From the NCBI GenBank assembly GCA_021613535.1, contig CP075496.1, forward strand, positions 13,888,001 through 13,952,000: a DNA stretch of 64,000 bases. The letters are read 5' to 3'. Shown here one piece after another: positions 1-12,800 of the stretch (position 1 is its first letter; the number at the start of each line of letters is the position of its first letter). Under the pieces are notes generated by a model, which made no database searches, had not been told where the DNA came from, and was given only the letters and a program-made list of their open reading frames with translations. The translations under genes and the position numbers were made by a program. The DNA comes from Adineta vaga (taxonomy: Eukaryota; Rotifera).

Positions 1-3000
1 GTTGACGAATCTTGTAAACGTATATAATCATTATTTAATGTTTCTTGTAATAATTCTTTGAGTAATGTTATATTTCTTGTACAAGTTAATGCCAGACCAA
101 AACGATTCTTTTCTACCTGATCATTCATTTGTCTGTATTGTTTTTGAATATATTTATAATCATCAATGGTACCATTTTTAATTCCTTGACAATAAACTGT
201 CGTACGATAATCTGGATTAATTGAATAACTTTTCGGATTTAAACGCCAATTTTGATATTGTAAAATTGCTTCGTTTGTACAAGGTTCGTAATCATTGGCA
301 CAAAGATCACTAATAACAAGTGATCGTAATTGACGAGATAAATAATCCGATGTATTTTCTCCAATTGTCCAACCAAGAAGATGATAAACAGGTTCTTCAA
401 CTGTACGAATATATTGTTGTAATTGTTTATATTCGTTACTATTTTCATTTTGTCCAAACATGATTATGGCATGTTGAATATTAGTTGAAAAAGCTGAAAA
501 TGGAATAAAATTCAATTCTTGTGAAAGATATGTGCATAAACTTAATGGGATTGTAATATTTAAATCTCGTGAACGTGCTAAACTAAATGCATCATCGATT
601 AATTGTGCACGTGAAACAACAGGAAATTGTGAATAATTCGATTTTAAACCAGAAATAATTAAATTCCAATTGTCATTATCATAATTAACACGATAGAAAC
701 CAAATTCATTGATATTAAATATAATCCAATCAGAATTCGAGCCAATTTCATTTAGTTGATCTGTTCGATTCGGTGGTAACCATTGTATTGTTGATAATTT
801 CGAATGAATTAGATAATCATATGGAATATACCATTGAAATTCTAAAGGTTTAAATGGATTGATATAATTCGAGATTTGGCTTTGATTATTAGGATCAAGA
901 AGAAAACGTTTTTGATTCAATGTTAACGAATGATTTTGATAATTTCGTGTTACCATTAGAACAGGATAACCTTCTTGTAATGTCCATGTATCCATAATTT
1001 GTTTTATTGTATAACCAGCTAATCTTGTTGGATTAGTTACATTAGTTAAAAATGACCATAATTCATCTTGAACAGCATTACTATATTTAAAATGATCTAA
1101 ATAATTACTAATTCCATGAAAAAAGGTTGTTTCATTAAGAACTGTATAAATCATTCGAAGAATTGATCCACCTTTGTCATCTATTCGAATTATAGAAAAG
1201 AATTTTACTATAGAAAGAAAATTAAACTTAAATAATTACAAGATATTGTATCGAATATTGAATTGATTTCATCGGGATGTGTGACATCTACACTTATTGG
1301 ATGACTTGTATAAAGACTATCCATGACAAGAACACGTTGAACAGTTGCTAATCAGAGAAAAAGAAATGAAAATTTTTGAAAAACAAAAAAGATTTCCAAA
1401 TCATTTTACTTGTAACAAAAACACTCAATGCTTGAAATTCTGGACTGACATGATTAAGACCAAGAATTTCCACCCATGATGCAAAACCTTCATTTAACCT
1501 AAAAAAAAATCAACCTCAAAAATTCGCTTAAAACGTTCTTCCTCTTCTTCTTCTTCTTCTTCTTTGTCAATTACCAAATATCATTCCACCATTTTGGTGT
1601 AACTATATTTCCAAACCATTGATGTGCAACTTCATGTGAAACAACTTGACCAACACGAAGTTTATTTGCTAAATTTCCTGTTTCAGTATTATAAAGTAAT
1701 GCTGTTTCACGATAAGTAATCATTCCCCAATTTTCCATCGCTCCTAAAACTTAATATTTTGTTTCAACATTTTCAATTGTTCGTAACTTACCGGCGGAAA
1801 AGTCTGGTATTGCAAAATGATCACATTTACTCAATGGATAAGGTAAATTGTATGATTGTTCAAAATAATTAATAACATTTGTACCGACAAATAAAGCGAA
1901 ATCTCCTTCACCTTTACTCATCGCTTCTGGACGTCCGCAAACACTTACACGAATCTTATTAGCTGAAATATTAGATATACATTGAAAATCTGTTAGAACA
2001 AAAGCAACGAGATATGTTGACATGGGAGGTGTTTGTTCAAAACGTGAAATTAATCGACCATTAGGAAGAATTTCCGGTTGATTATTGTTTAACATTTGAC
2101 CGTTCGAACGAACGACAGTAAAACTTGGATCATGTGTTATTGATATTGTAAAATTTGCTTTGAATAAAGGTTCATCAAAACATGGAAATACACGACGAGC
2201 AATCGTTGGCTAAAAGCATCAGCAGAAAACAGATAAACATTTTTGTTCTTTTCAATTTCATTACCTGCATATGTGTCGTACCAATGTTATGTGTAATAAT
2301 TTGTCCCGTATTTGGATTTGTAACATTATATCTACTTAGATAAAATCCAGCCATTTCTCGATCTAAATCCGAAGTATATTCGGATTGAAATTCATATTCT
2401 TGATCTTTTATACATCGTTCTCTTAAACGACATATAATTGTTTCTGATGCTGTAATACTTGTCCAATCACTAATTAGATTATTTATTGTTCCTAAACGTT
2501 TTAAAATCACATAAGATAAACGTAATTGTTTCGTATGAATACGAAGTTCATTCGTTGAACGTGCACAACGCATTCTTATTTGTGTAAAACCCGAAAATCT
2601 CGTGTCAGGTTCAGCATTATTTGGATAAGTTGAACGAAGTTTAACATCAAAATCGATTTTATATGTTAAAGGAAACCAATCTAATGGTAAACGAATAGCT
2701 GCAGTTCGATTTAAAAACCAGATTTCTAAATTTGGTTTCGATTTTGTAACCCATTGTATATTTGCACGAATTCGTTCGATTGATGCTTTAAATTCTACTT
2801 CCACTGCACCCTATTCAAAAGAATAAAACAATTTGAAAAAGAAAAAATGAATTTATTTCAATTTACTTTCTCATTAATTTGTTCAGCAAATCGTTCAAAT
2901 TCTTCCAATTGTGTTAAAGTATTGAATCTACCTGTTACATCTTTAATTAATTCAGCAAAATTTAATGATCTACCATAATCACGAAATAATTGTGTCCATC

Positions 3001-6000
3001 TTGCACGTAAAAATGTCCAACATTCTATTTCTGCTATTAAATTTCGACATATCGAACGAATTCCACTGAGAACATCTTGTCGATGAATAATATTTCGTTC
3101 CGAATGAATATGTATATCGAGTAAATGTCGAATTAATTCAATATCTCTTGTACATGTTAAAGCTGTTTGTATTCGTGCTTTTTCTTGTGGATCATTCGAT
3201 GATTGATATTCTCGTAAAAGAAATTGAAATCGTGCTCGATCACCTAATCGAATACTTGTACAATAAACGACTCGTCGTTGATTTGCCTCAATTGTATTAT
3301 TTGATGGAGAATTAAACCATTCTTCAAATAAATTCTGTGCACGTTGTATACAATGATCAAGATCATATTGACATGCAGTTGAAATAATTATATCACGATG
3401 AAGTGTATCGAGCCATTTATCTTTCAATGGATTATCTACCCAACCAAGTTTATTGTAAATGGGTAGAACAAGATCGACCATATATGAACGAAAACGTTCG
3501 TAAAGATAAAAACCTGGACTATTTGGTGCAATCATTTGTTCCATATATTGAAGACCGGAAAGAATACGTTCCCAAACAATGTATGATTCTTCGGAATGAC
3601 TGTATTCGAGTAAATCGAACACAAGTGATGCAGGAAGAATGTCTAGAACAAAAAGTTTCAAATGTTTAATATTCAATTCGAAAATTCTATGAAGAAATTT
3701 TACTTGCACGTGCTAAATTAAGTGCATCATCAACAAGACCAGCACGTTCAACAATGGAGAATGTATGATGATCGATTTTTAATTGTTGAATAAGTTTAAT
3801 CCAATTCTCTCGGTCATAATTTGTTCGAAAGAATCCTAATAAGTCTGGATTGATTAAAATCCATTCATTCGATTGTACATCAATTGATATTGTTCGATGT
3901 TTTTCCGAAAACCATATGATATTATGTGATAAACTTGTTAATGATTTGATTTTTACTGGAATTGACCATTGATAATTATGTGGAGATTTGAATGGTTGAG
4001 CTTCAGCATCGAATAGAAATTGATGTTGAGTAATATCAATTGTATTTTGTTCATAATTACGAATGATTTCAACGTAAGGATAACCCATTTGATCAGTCCA
4101 TGTACTCATTATATCAGCTAAACTTGTATTCAGAGGTAATTCAATATGATCTTCAAGCATTTGTTCACCTAAAGTTTCCCATAGATCTTTTTGTGTCGCC
4201 GTCGAATATAAATGTTTCGATAGATATTTTGATATTCCACGATTAAATGTTTTATTTCCCATAAAATTTCTCATCATACGTAATATAGATGAACCTTTGG
4301 AATATGTTATTGAATCAAATATACCTGTTAATTGATTATTATGTGTAATTTTCATATTAATTGGATGTGAAAATGAAATAGCATCATTTTGCATAACGGC
4401 TAACCAACGTTTTGCAATAAATTGTTCATATAAATTCCATTCCGGATGAATTTTATCTGTACTAACAAATTCCATCCATTTAGCAAAACCTTCATTTAAC
4501 CATAAATCATTCCACCAAGCTGGTGAAACAAGATCACCAAACCATTGATGTGCTAACTAAAAAAAATCTCAATATAAAATTATACAAAACAAAAAAAGAA
4601 CTATGTCGATTATACTTCATGAGCAACAACTAAAGCAACTTCTTGTTTATTCGATGAAGTTGATGTACGATTATTATAAAATAAACGTGTTTCACGATAG
4701 ATAATACAACCAAAATTTTCCATTGCACCTATGTTAACAGAAGAAAAACTTTCGTTTGTCAACAAGTGTTTTCTCTTACCGGCATCAAAATCTGGTACAG
4801 CAATATGATCAACTTTAGCCAGAGGATAATTCACTTGATATTGTTCTTCGAAATCTTTGAGATTTTTCGTTGCAACTTCTAATGCATAGTACAAATGATT
4901 TCTTTTCTCTGGTTGAGCACAAACACTTGTTGTTATATTTCGATATCGACCTGTATTTTTTTCCGTTAAACAATCGAAATCTGCGACAACAAGTGCTAAT
5001 AGATAAGAACTCATTGGTACAGATTTTTGAAATGTTGTTTTCATCCATCCATTAAAAAGATTTTCTGTTGATTGAATTGGCATATTACTCCACACACGAT
5101 ATTGTTGTTCATGTTCGACAATAATTGTAAATGTTGCTTTCAATGCTGGTTCATCAAAACAAGGTAAAGCTCGTCGGGCTGATATTGGTTCCATTTGTGA
5201 TGCAACTAAATAACGTCGAACTTTATCTTTAGGTCGTATATATGAACTTAAATAAAATCCAGCTGTATCATTTCTTAAATCTCCAATATACATTATTGTC
5301 AGAGAAAATTGTGTATGAATTGGTAATGTTTGATTAAAAATAATAGTAAAAAAATCACGTTCCTCATCGAATGTTGTTCGAATAATTGAAAATTTTGAAT
5401 TATCGATATGAAATGGAGGAACAACAGTTATATAACGTTTGTGTAAAACAATTCGATTCGTTGATTGAACAATGCGTATTTGAATTGTTACTTCACCTTC
5501 GAATATTGAATAACGTTGTGTAAAATCCGTTATATTTAAATAAGGTTTTATATAAAGATTATAATGAATCGGTATTGCAACTGTTGGTAAACGATGTGTT
5601 GTTACATCAGTTGCGAGATTGTCTGGACGAAGAAATGAAGTAATTGCTTGTAGATTAGCATGATTCCATTCAATAGCAGCATTGATTTTTTCAAGAGAAA
5701 GTTGAAATTGTCGATAAGCCGTACCTAATCATGTATAAAAAAGAAATCGAATAAAGAAAAATGTCATTTACCTTTATCAGTAATTGTATTTGCAAATGTA
5801 ATAAATTCTTCTTTTTGTCGATTAGTAACAAATCGACTTGAAACAGCTTCAATAATTCCTGATAAACTTGAAACTGATTTTCCCCATTTGGGAAAAATCT
5901 GTTCCCAATTATCGCGAATCCAATTCCACGCGATTTGATTACCATGTGATGAACGTGCAATACGTTGAATCGATGCCGCTAAATCTTGATCACGAATAAT

Positions 6001-8980
6001 TGGATTTGCTTTCAAATGTTGATTGAGAAACCAAAGAATTAAAGATGGATCTTGTGTACAAGCTAAACCATTTAATAGATTTAATGTTTCACTTGCGACA
6101 TTTTCTTGTATTAAACGTTCCCATAGGAAATTAAATTCTACTCGTGAACCTTCACGAACAATTGTACAATAGACAGTTGAACGAAGTGTTGCAGGTATTT
6201 GATTCAATGCAGGATTTGATAACCAACGTCGATAGGATTTCTTTGCTTCTTCAACACATTCTCGATGACCATAACGACAAGCCGATGATAAAATACTTGG
6301 TTGAAGTAGAGCACGTAACCATTCTTTCGATTGATCAATAGGTGCCCAACCAATTTTATTATATAATGGTAAAACAAGTCCAAGAAAATAACGTTGAACA
6401 TCAAGAAGAATTTCTTGTCCAGTTAATAAATCTTCTTGAAGTCTCATTGCAGAAAATGCCGCTGTCCATGGAACGAATTCATCTTCATCTTTTAAATAAC
6501 GAATTAATTCATAGGCATCACTTGTATTAACAATTGATGTACGAGATAATGCAAAGATATCATCAATCAGAGCACCGCGTGTTATCGTTGGAATACGCCT
6601 ATGACCACTTAGAAGTTGACTGATAATTAAACGAAAATTTCTTGAATCATATTTTGTACGATAAATACCAAGATAATCAGGATTGGCTAGAAGCCAATCA
6701 GAATCGGATGTTGTTATTGGTAAACGTGTGAAGGTGTCATTTAACCAAAGAACAGGATTTTCATTTAATTTCTATTAAAAACAAGGGATATTCTTTTTCT
6801 TTGCTTATTCAAAAAATTGACATGATAATGTCAGACAGAAAAGACATTTGCCCTTTTTAACTTTTTAATAAAGGTTATTAGGATCTGCTCTTTTGTCCTT
6901 AAATCTTAAATAAACAATTCTATCGAGGTAATTGAGAATGTCAGTGGGTCATATCATACATCTCTATCTATATATCTTACTTGTGTTGATGTTGAATCAA
7001 AATATTTGAATGGTATCCACCATTTTTCTTGTTTGGTTGTTGATGAAAATAAATTAAACGGTTTTTGTTGAATTGTAATGTAACTTGTTTTATTCGATCG
7101 TTGTTGTCGACGTAAAGGTGAAGCATATTCTCTATTAAGTTCAATAATTGGATAACCTGCTTGTTGTGTCCATCCATTCATAATTTTCTCTACATTAATT
7201 TTATTTTCAGCTGCATCACTTAAATATCTCCAAAGATCTTCTTGTGTTGCTGATGCATAACTTAAATTTCTCAAATAATTTTGAATACCTTTCTGAAAAA
7301 TATCTTCACCTAAAAACATTGACATCATACGAATTAATGTTGCACCTTTATCATATGTTATAGAATCAAATAATTGAAATATATCAGCAGGATTTGTTGA
7401 ACTTATACTTATTGGACGTGATGTTGGTAATGAATCAGCTTCCATAAATGGAAAAATCTTTTCAACTACAATTCGTTCATCTTGCATCCATGTTGGTTCA
7501 AGAGCATCCGATGCTAAAGTTTCCATATAACTAGCAAATCCTTCTTTTAACCATCTATATCAATAGGAAAATGTAGTCAAATATATTTCTTTGTTAAATA
7601 ACTTACAATTCACCCCACCATGCTGGTGAAACGAGATTTCCAAACCATTGATGTGCAACTTCATGTGCAACAACTGTTGTAATATATTGTTTTCGTGATG
7701 CTGAAACAGTTTTTTCATCAAAAAACAAACCAACTTCTCGATAAATAACTAAACCTACAATGAGAAAACAAAACTATCTTTGAATAAATCTCTTCTACGA
7801 AAGAAAAACAAAATTCATTTTCTTACCATAATTTTCCATTGCTCCAGCACCAAAATCTGGTACAGCAAAATGTTCTATTTTCGGTAGAGGATAAGTTATA
7901 TTAAAATAACGATTAAATAATTCTAATGATTTCGATGCAATTTCATCGGCATAAGCTAATTGTGGTAGAATATCAATTCTTCCACAAACTCGAGATTTAA
8001 TTTTCGTTATTCCAATAAGTCGATCAGGTCGACAATCGAAATCCGATTTCGGTGCAACAATTAACGCTAATAAAAATGTTGACATATTCAATGTCGGTGT
8101 AAAACGTGATAAAATTCTTCTATCTTTCAATCGTTCCGTCGATTGAATTTCTCCATTGGACCAAACACGTTCCGATGGATCATGAATAACATTTATATAA
8201 AAGATTGCTTTTCGTGCCGGTTCATCAATACATGGAAACATTGTTCGAGCATGTGTTGGTTCCATTTGTGATGTCATAAATGTTTTATTCATTCCATTTA
8301 TATCCATATATTTACTTATATAAAGACCATGTAATTCATGTGAAATATTTGCTGAATAAGTTAAATATAATGTATAAGTATGAGTTGGAAGAAATGATAA
8401 TGTAAATTTTAATTTAATTAATTCACTATAATGATCATATGTCCAACTTTTAATCAATGGTAATGGTGATGTTGTTGAATTAACGATTCTTATTGTTGAA
8501 TTATCTAAGAATAAATCTTTTAAATGAAGAATAACTTCATTCGTAGATTCAAGACATGTAAATGTATATAAAAGTGTACCTAAATGAGAAAATTATTCAA
8601 TTAGGAAATGCTGAATAAAAAAGAAAAATAAACAAACCAGTAAATGTTTCTGCTGTTATGTTTGGTGCAATTGTTAATCGGTAAACTTCTTGTTTTAAAT
8701 TCGTTGGAATACGTTCTACAGGTAATGCAATGGGTGTTGTTGTTTCAAATGGTTGTCTTGTTGTTGTTATTAAACTTGTTGAATTTGAATCATTCATTAT
8801 TCGTCGTTGTTTAACACCGAAATAGATTGTTAAAACTAATAGAATAATGAAGATAGCAATAATAAGAGATAGAATAATCCAAAAAAGATTCTTTTTCATT
8901 TGATATGTATTTTTTGTTGAGGATGATGAATGAGTCATTGGAGGATCTGTTATTGTTAAATCAAATGATTCGGAAACCAT
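1..8980 (-). CDS. Membrane-anchored protein with three tandem M1 (aminopeptidase N-like) units; C-terminus beyond the left edge
   Basis: Start ATG is at 8978-8980. A short cytosolic N-terminus leads into one type II signal-anchor helix (about residues 31-52, [20 protein letters not shown]), then three M1 units joined in one reading frame through many 50-70 base introns. Unit 1 (about 8640-5700) has [17 protein letters not shown] (about 7660), the Glu ligand in KEGFASY and the Tyr in ITYDKG. Unit 2 (about 5690-2860) has [17 protein letters not shown] (split by the intron at about 4547-4613), NEGFAKW and ITYSKG. Unit 3 (about 2800 to the edge) has [17 protein letters not shown] (about 1640), NEGFASW and ISYDKG, with the Tyr codon split by an intron near 1180-1250. 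Each unit is followed by an ERAP1_C-like helical domain. Linkers at 5711-5770 and 2807-2866 are ordinary in-frame introns without stop, signal peptide or membrane helix. M1 enzymes are zinc exopeptidases that remove N-terminal residues. All three units look active and would be extracellular. The total exceeds 2,600 residues, against about 950 for usual APN. Three separate genes is the alternative, but no second start is seen. Confidence 0.88.
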
Positions 8981-9843
8981 GATAATTAAAATTAAGTATT
9001 ATGTGAAGATAAATTTGTGGGAAAAATCGATTGAGATTACATAGAAAATTCGATTTTTCAACGGAATTTGTTCGATGTTGTTGATCTTCTAAATAGAAAT
9101 GAATTGTCAAGACTTTTCAAGAATGATTTGTATAGACAATTAGATTAGAAAAGACATAAGATGTTCACAAGCATTATTTTTTAATGGATTTCATCATCGT
9201 CGATGTTGTTGTTTTTATGAAACGAGAAGAAGAAGAAGAAGACTAGGCGTATATCGAACTAGACGTGTGTGTCCTTTTCATTAAGGGAGTAATCTTTTGA
9301 AAAAGGCAAAGAAAACTGATTGACTTCACTGTTCTTCTTTTGTCTTTCTCTAATCTTTCGAAGACAATGAATTGACATTCAAATACATATCTATAAAGGA
9401 ACTCTTTTTTTTCTTTCCTAAAACAAAAACGTCAGTAGGATATAAATGATGATAAACATCCTGATTTTTAATTTGAAATCGATCAAAACAACAAGATTTT
9501 TATCAACATACTTGAACTAGATTAAGATTTGTAAAGCGTTGAAATTGATGGGAAATATATATTTATCTGTATTGAAGAAGAATGATGATTATATCTTCGC
9601 TTATATTTCATTGAATAATAGCAAGAAACGTATGATGATACAATAATGTGTAACTCAACAAGAGATAACAATGTGTTCTTAGAAAAGGAGTCAATCTATC
9701 ATCACAGTAGGCAAAAGTAGTTGACAGCATTGATAGACAAGAGAAGACCAAGGAAAAACACATATCTCTCGTCAGAATATATTCTCCTATTCTATTGAAT
9801 AAGAACAAAAAAAAAGGTTTTTTATCTGTTTCTTCTTTTAAAG
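8981..9843. other. Intergenic gap between divergent M1 peptidase and cadherin genes
   Basis: AT-rich, with a GAA run near 9226-9243. I looked for the missing first exons of the cadherin gene (signal peptide and start of the first repeat) and found no convincing coding stretch; short frames here contain frequent stops. It presumably holds the M1 gene's promoter. Confidence 0.5.
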
Positions 9844-12800
9844 ATAACGGATCAAGCTCGTTTGAATTATGAAGAACAAAATCAATATAAAATTCGTGTT
9901 CAATTTTTCAATCAAACTCAGTTCATTGAAGAAGCATTTTTGATTGAAATTCAAGATATCAATGAATCACCTTATAATCTACAATGTTCCCGTATGCATA
10001 AGAAAATACAGGGGGGAAAAAGGAGAGAAAGAATTTCGTTTCTATTCTTTAGATCAAACAGGTTTTTGTACGGCAATAGATGATGATTTGAATCAAACAT
10101 TGAAATTTCATGCGAAAACTATTGAAAATTATCTAAATGAAACATATACGGAAATCATCTGTACTGATAATGGTCAACCACCTTTATCGGTAAAAGTTTC
10201 TATTTGATTTCTTTTCCCTAAAACTTCGTTTCTCTCTCTTTCTCTCTCTCTCAGATATCAACATGGATAAAAGTTTTATCTAATGAATTAAACTTAATAT
10301 TCGTTCCTGTTGTTCCTTTAATCATACCAATCATGGATGAGAATACAAACAGAGATAAACCAACAAGAGATGTAAGTAGACATATATTCTTAATGATCAT
10401 CAAGGAATTCTTTTACTTCATCGTCTTTTATCTTTAACCTTTCTTTTCCTCTGAAATGGAATGGAAATCTGATTAGAATCTTCTTGTTTGATCATGACAG
10501 AATGATAAAATTAACAGTTAATTTAGTTAACGAATCATTGTTTAGAATATTGTCATATCAGATTTCAATGATGGAGACAACACAGAACGTCATCGACGAC
10601 AAGTTAATTCTCCACCTCAAGTAAGCAACAAAGAGAAATATTCAAAAGATACACGAATTTGTGCGGTTTTTTTTTCTTCTTTTCTTCATAGGATATACAT
10701 TTCAATATGTTCGATTTAACTGTTCCAGAAAATGCACGAGATGTTGATATTGCCAGTGTTTATGTTATTGATGATGAAAATGATAATTATGTATGTAATG
10801 TTGATACTCATGATGCACCGAATGATAGACAACCATTTGCAATTGTCAATGGAATATTACGTACTTCAATATTTATACAGAATCAACGTGAGTTTTGAAA
10901 TTAAATCCAATGATAAACATCGAAATATTTCGTTCGTAGTTTATGATCTTGATTATGAAACAATGCCAGTTTATCATATAACAGTGATGTGTACTGATCC
11001 AATTCATCAGTTTACTATTAGTAAAAATTTTAGTATTGATATAAGTGATTTAAATGAAGCACCAGTTCAATTAAGAATCGAACCAAATACAGTAAGAAGA
11101 GAATTAATGTTGATTGGTTTTTGTTTTTTCTTCATGAAAATATTTTAGCTTCCAGAAAATTCACCTATCGGATATGTTATTGGTCGATTTCATACAACGG
11201 ATCCTGATTTATCTTCACTTAATCAATCATTTACATATTCAATTATAACAGATCCTAAACATAGTTTTCAAATCAATAATGATCAATTAATTGTAAGTAA
11301 ATGCCTCTTTATCTTCATTAAATCAAATCTTATTCATTAGTTAACACGTACCAATAATGTTGAAATGTGTATTGATCAACCGGATTTATGTCCACATGAT
11401 TATGAACAAATAAGTTCAGTATTAATTCGTATACATGTCGAAGATAATGGTATTCCACGTGAAGGACAAAAATTTTGGATACAAATTCCAATAACGGATG
11501 AAAATGATCCACCAATTGATTTACAATTAAATCAAAATACGGTGAGAGAAAATTCACCAAATGGAACATTGATTGGAACATTTTCCGTAAAAGATCAAGA
11601 TTTATATCAAGCACATACATTTATATTGCTCTTTCAAAGTTCATTGATACATAATGAAGAAGTATTTACAATTGAAGATAATAGTTTACGTTTAATTAAA
11701 TCACCAGATTATGAAAAAGAACAATCCTATCTTATTACTGTTCAAGCAATTGATAATGGAACGATACCATTAAGTGTAAGATGAACCGTTAGAATCTATC
11801 AGGAACCGTTTTTTCCTCTGTGAATTGTTTCTTTTTAGGTTACAAGTGATTTTCTTATTCAAATACTTGATGTCAATGAACTTCCGAAAACATATGCATT
11901 CATTTCAAATCTTGATGATATTATATCAAATAATACAATAAATGATTTATTAAACGATACAAAACAATCAGTTCGAACGATTTATTTATCAGAAAATGCC
12001 TATTTTCAATCGAAACTTGGACGTATTGTATTTTTAATGGAAGATCGTGATCGTGATTTGAATTTAAAAGGATCTGATGATTCAAATGAATTAAGTTTTT
12101 CTAAACCAACATGTGAATTTTTATCAACAATTTCATATCGTTCATTATGTACTTCGATTGTTACCATTGAAAATCATCAATCAATATTAAATGATAACAC
12201 ATCTCTCGGTTATATTATCAATACTCCATTAATCTTAACAAGTAATGCTCAAACATGGATATTTCCACGAAATTTACGAATTAAATTTGAAAATATTGTA
12301 AGTTAAATCTAATTAAGAAGAAACTATTCGATTACATTGTTTAGTCATTAACAATAAATGGTCAATTGACTGAATCAGTTGATATTCTTCGAACAAATTC
12401 AACTGGAAAGGAAATCGGTAAACTCAATGCAATTGATTTAGTAACAACGGAAAATTCTATCGAGAGTATTATACTAAATCCTGATAGAACTTTATCGTAT
12501 CCATTAGAATTGACAGATTCCAAGATGCTCAAAGTGAGTAGTTTTGTTTTTTCAATGATCAATTTCTCGAAGTGATAAAATAGATTCGTGATGATGTGAA
12601 TTTATCTTTACCGGATTCTCCACGGACATTCAATGTAAGTGTGTTAATAGCAATACGATATGAAGATGAAGACGAAAATCCAAACATTGAAAAATATTTC
12701 ATTGTAAATCTCAAAGAAAAAAGTGATTTTTTCCTTACATTATCAAATAATCAAGTAAAATGAAGAAAAAAAAAGTCAATGAATTCTATTCATATTCGAT

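Noticed and set aside
3687-3709. Apparent frameshift in M1 unit 2 between two long frames
   Set aside because: A 59-base GT..AG intron joins LNLARA to [12 protein letters not shown] in frame, so the gene is intact here.
10880-10945. Possible stop codon in the cadherin (frame change near QNQREF)
   Set aside because: A GTGAG..TAG intron of about 52 bases explains it and restores the repeat sequence.
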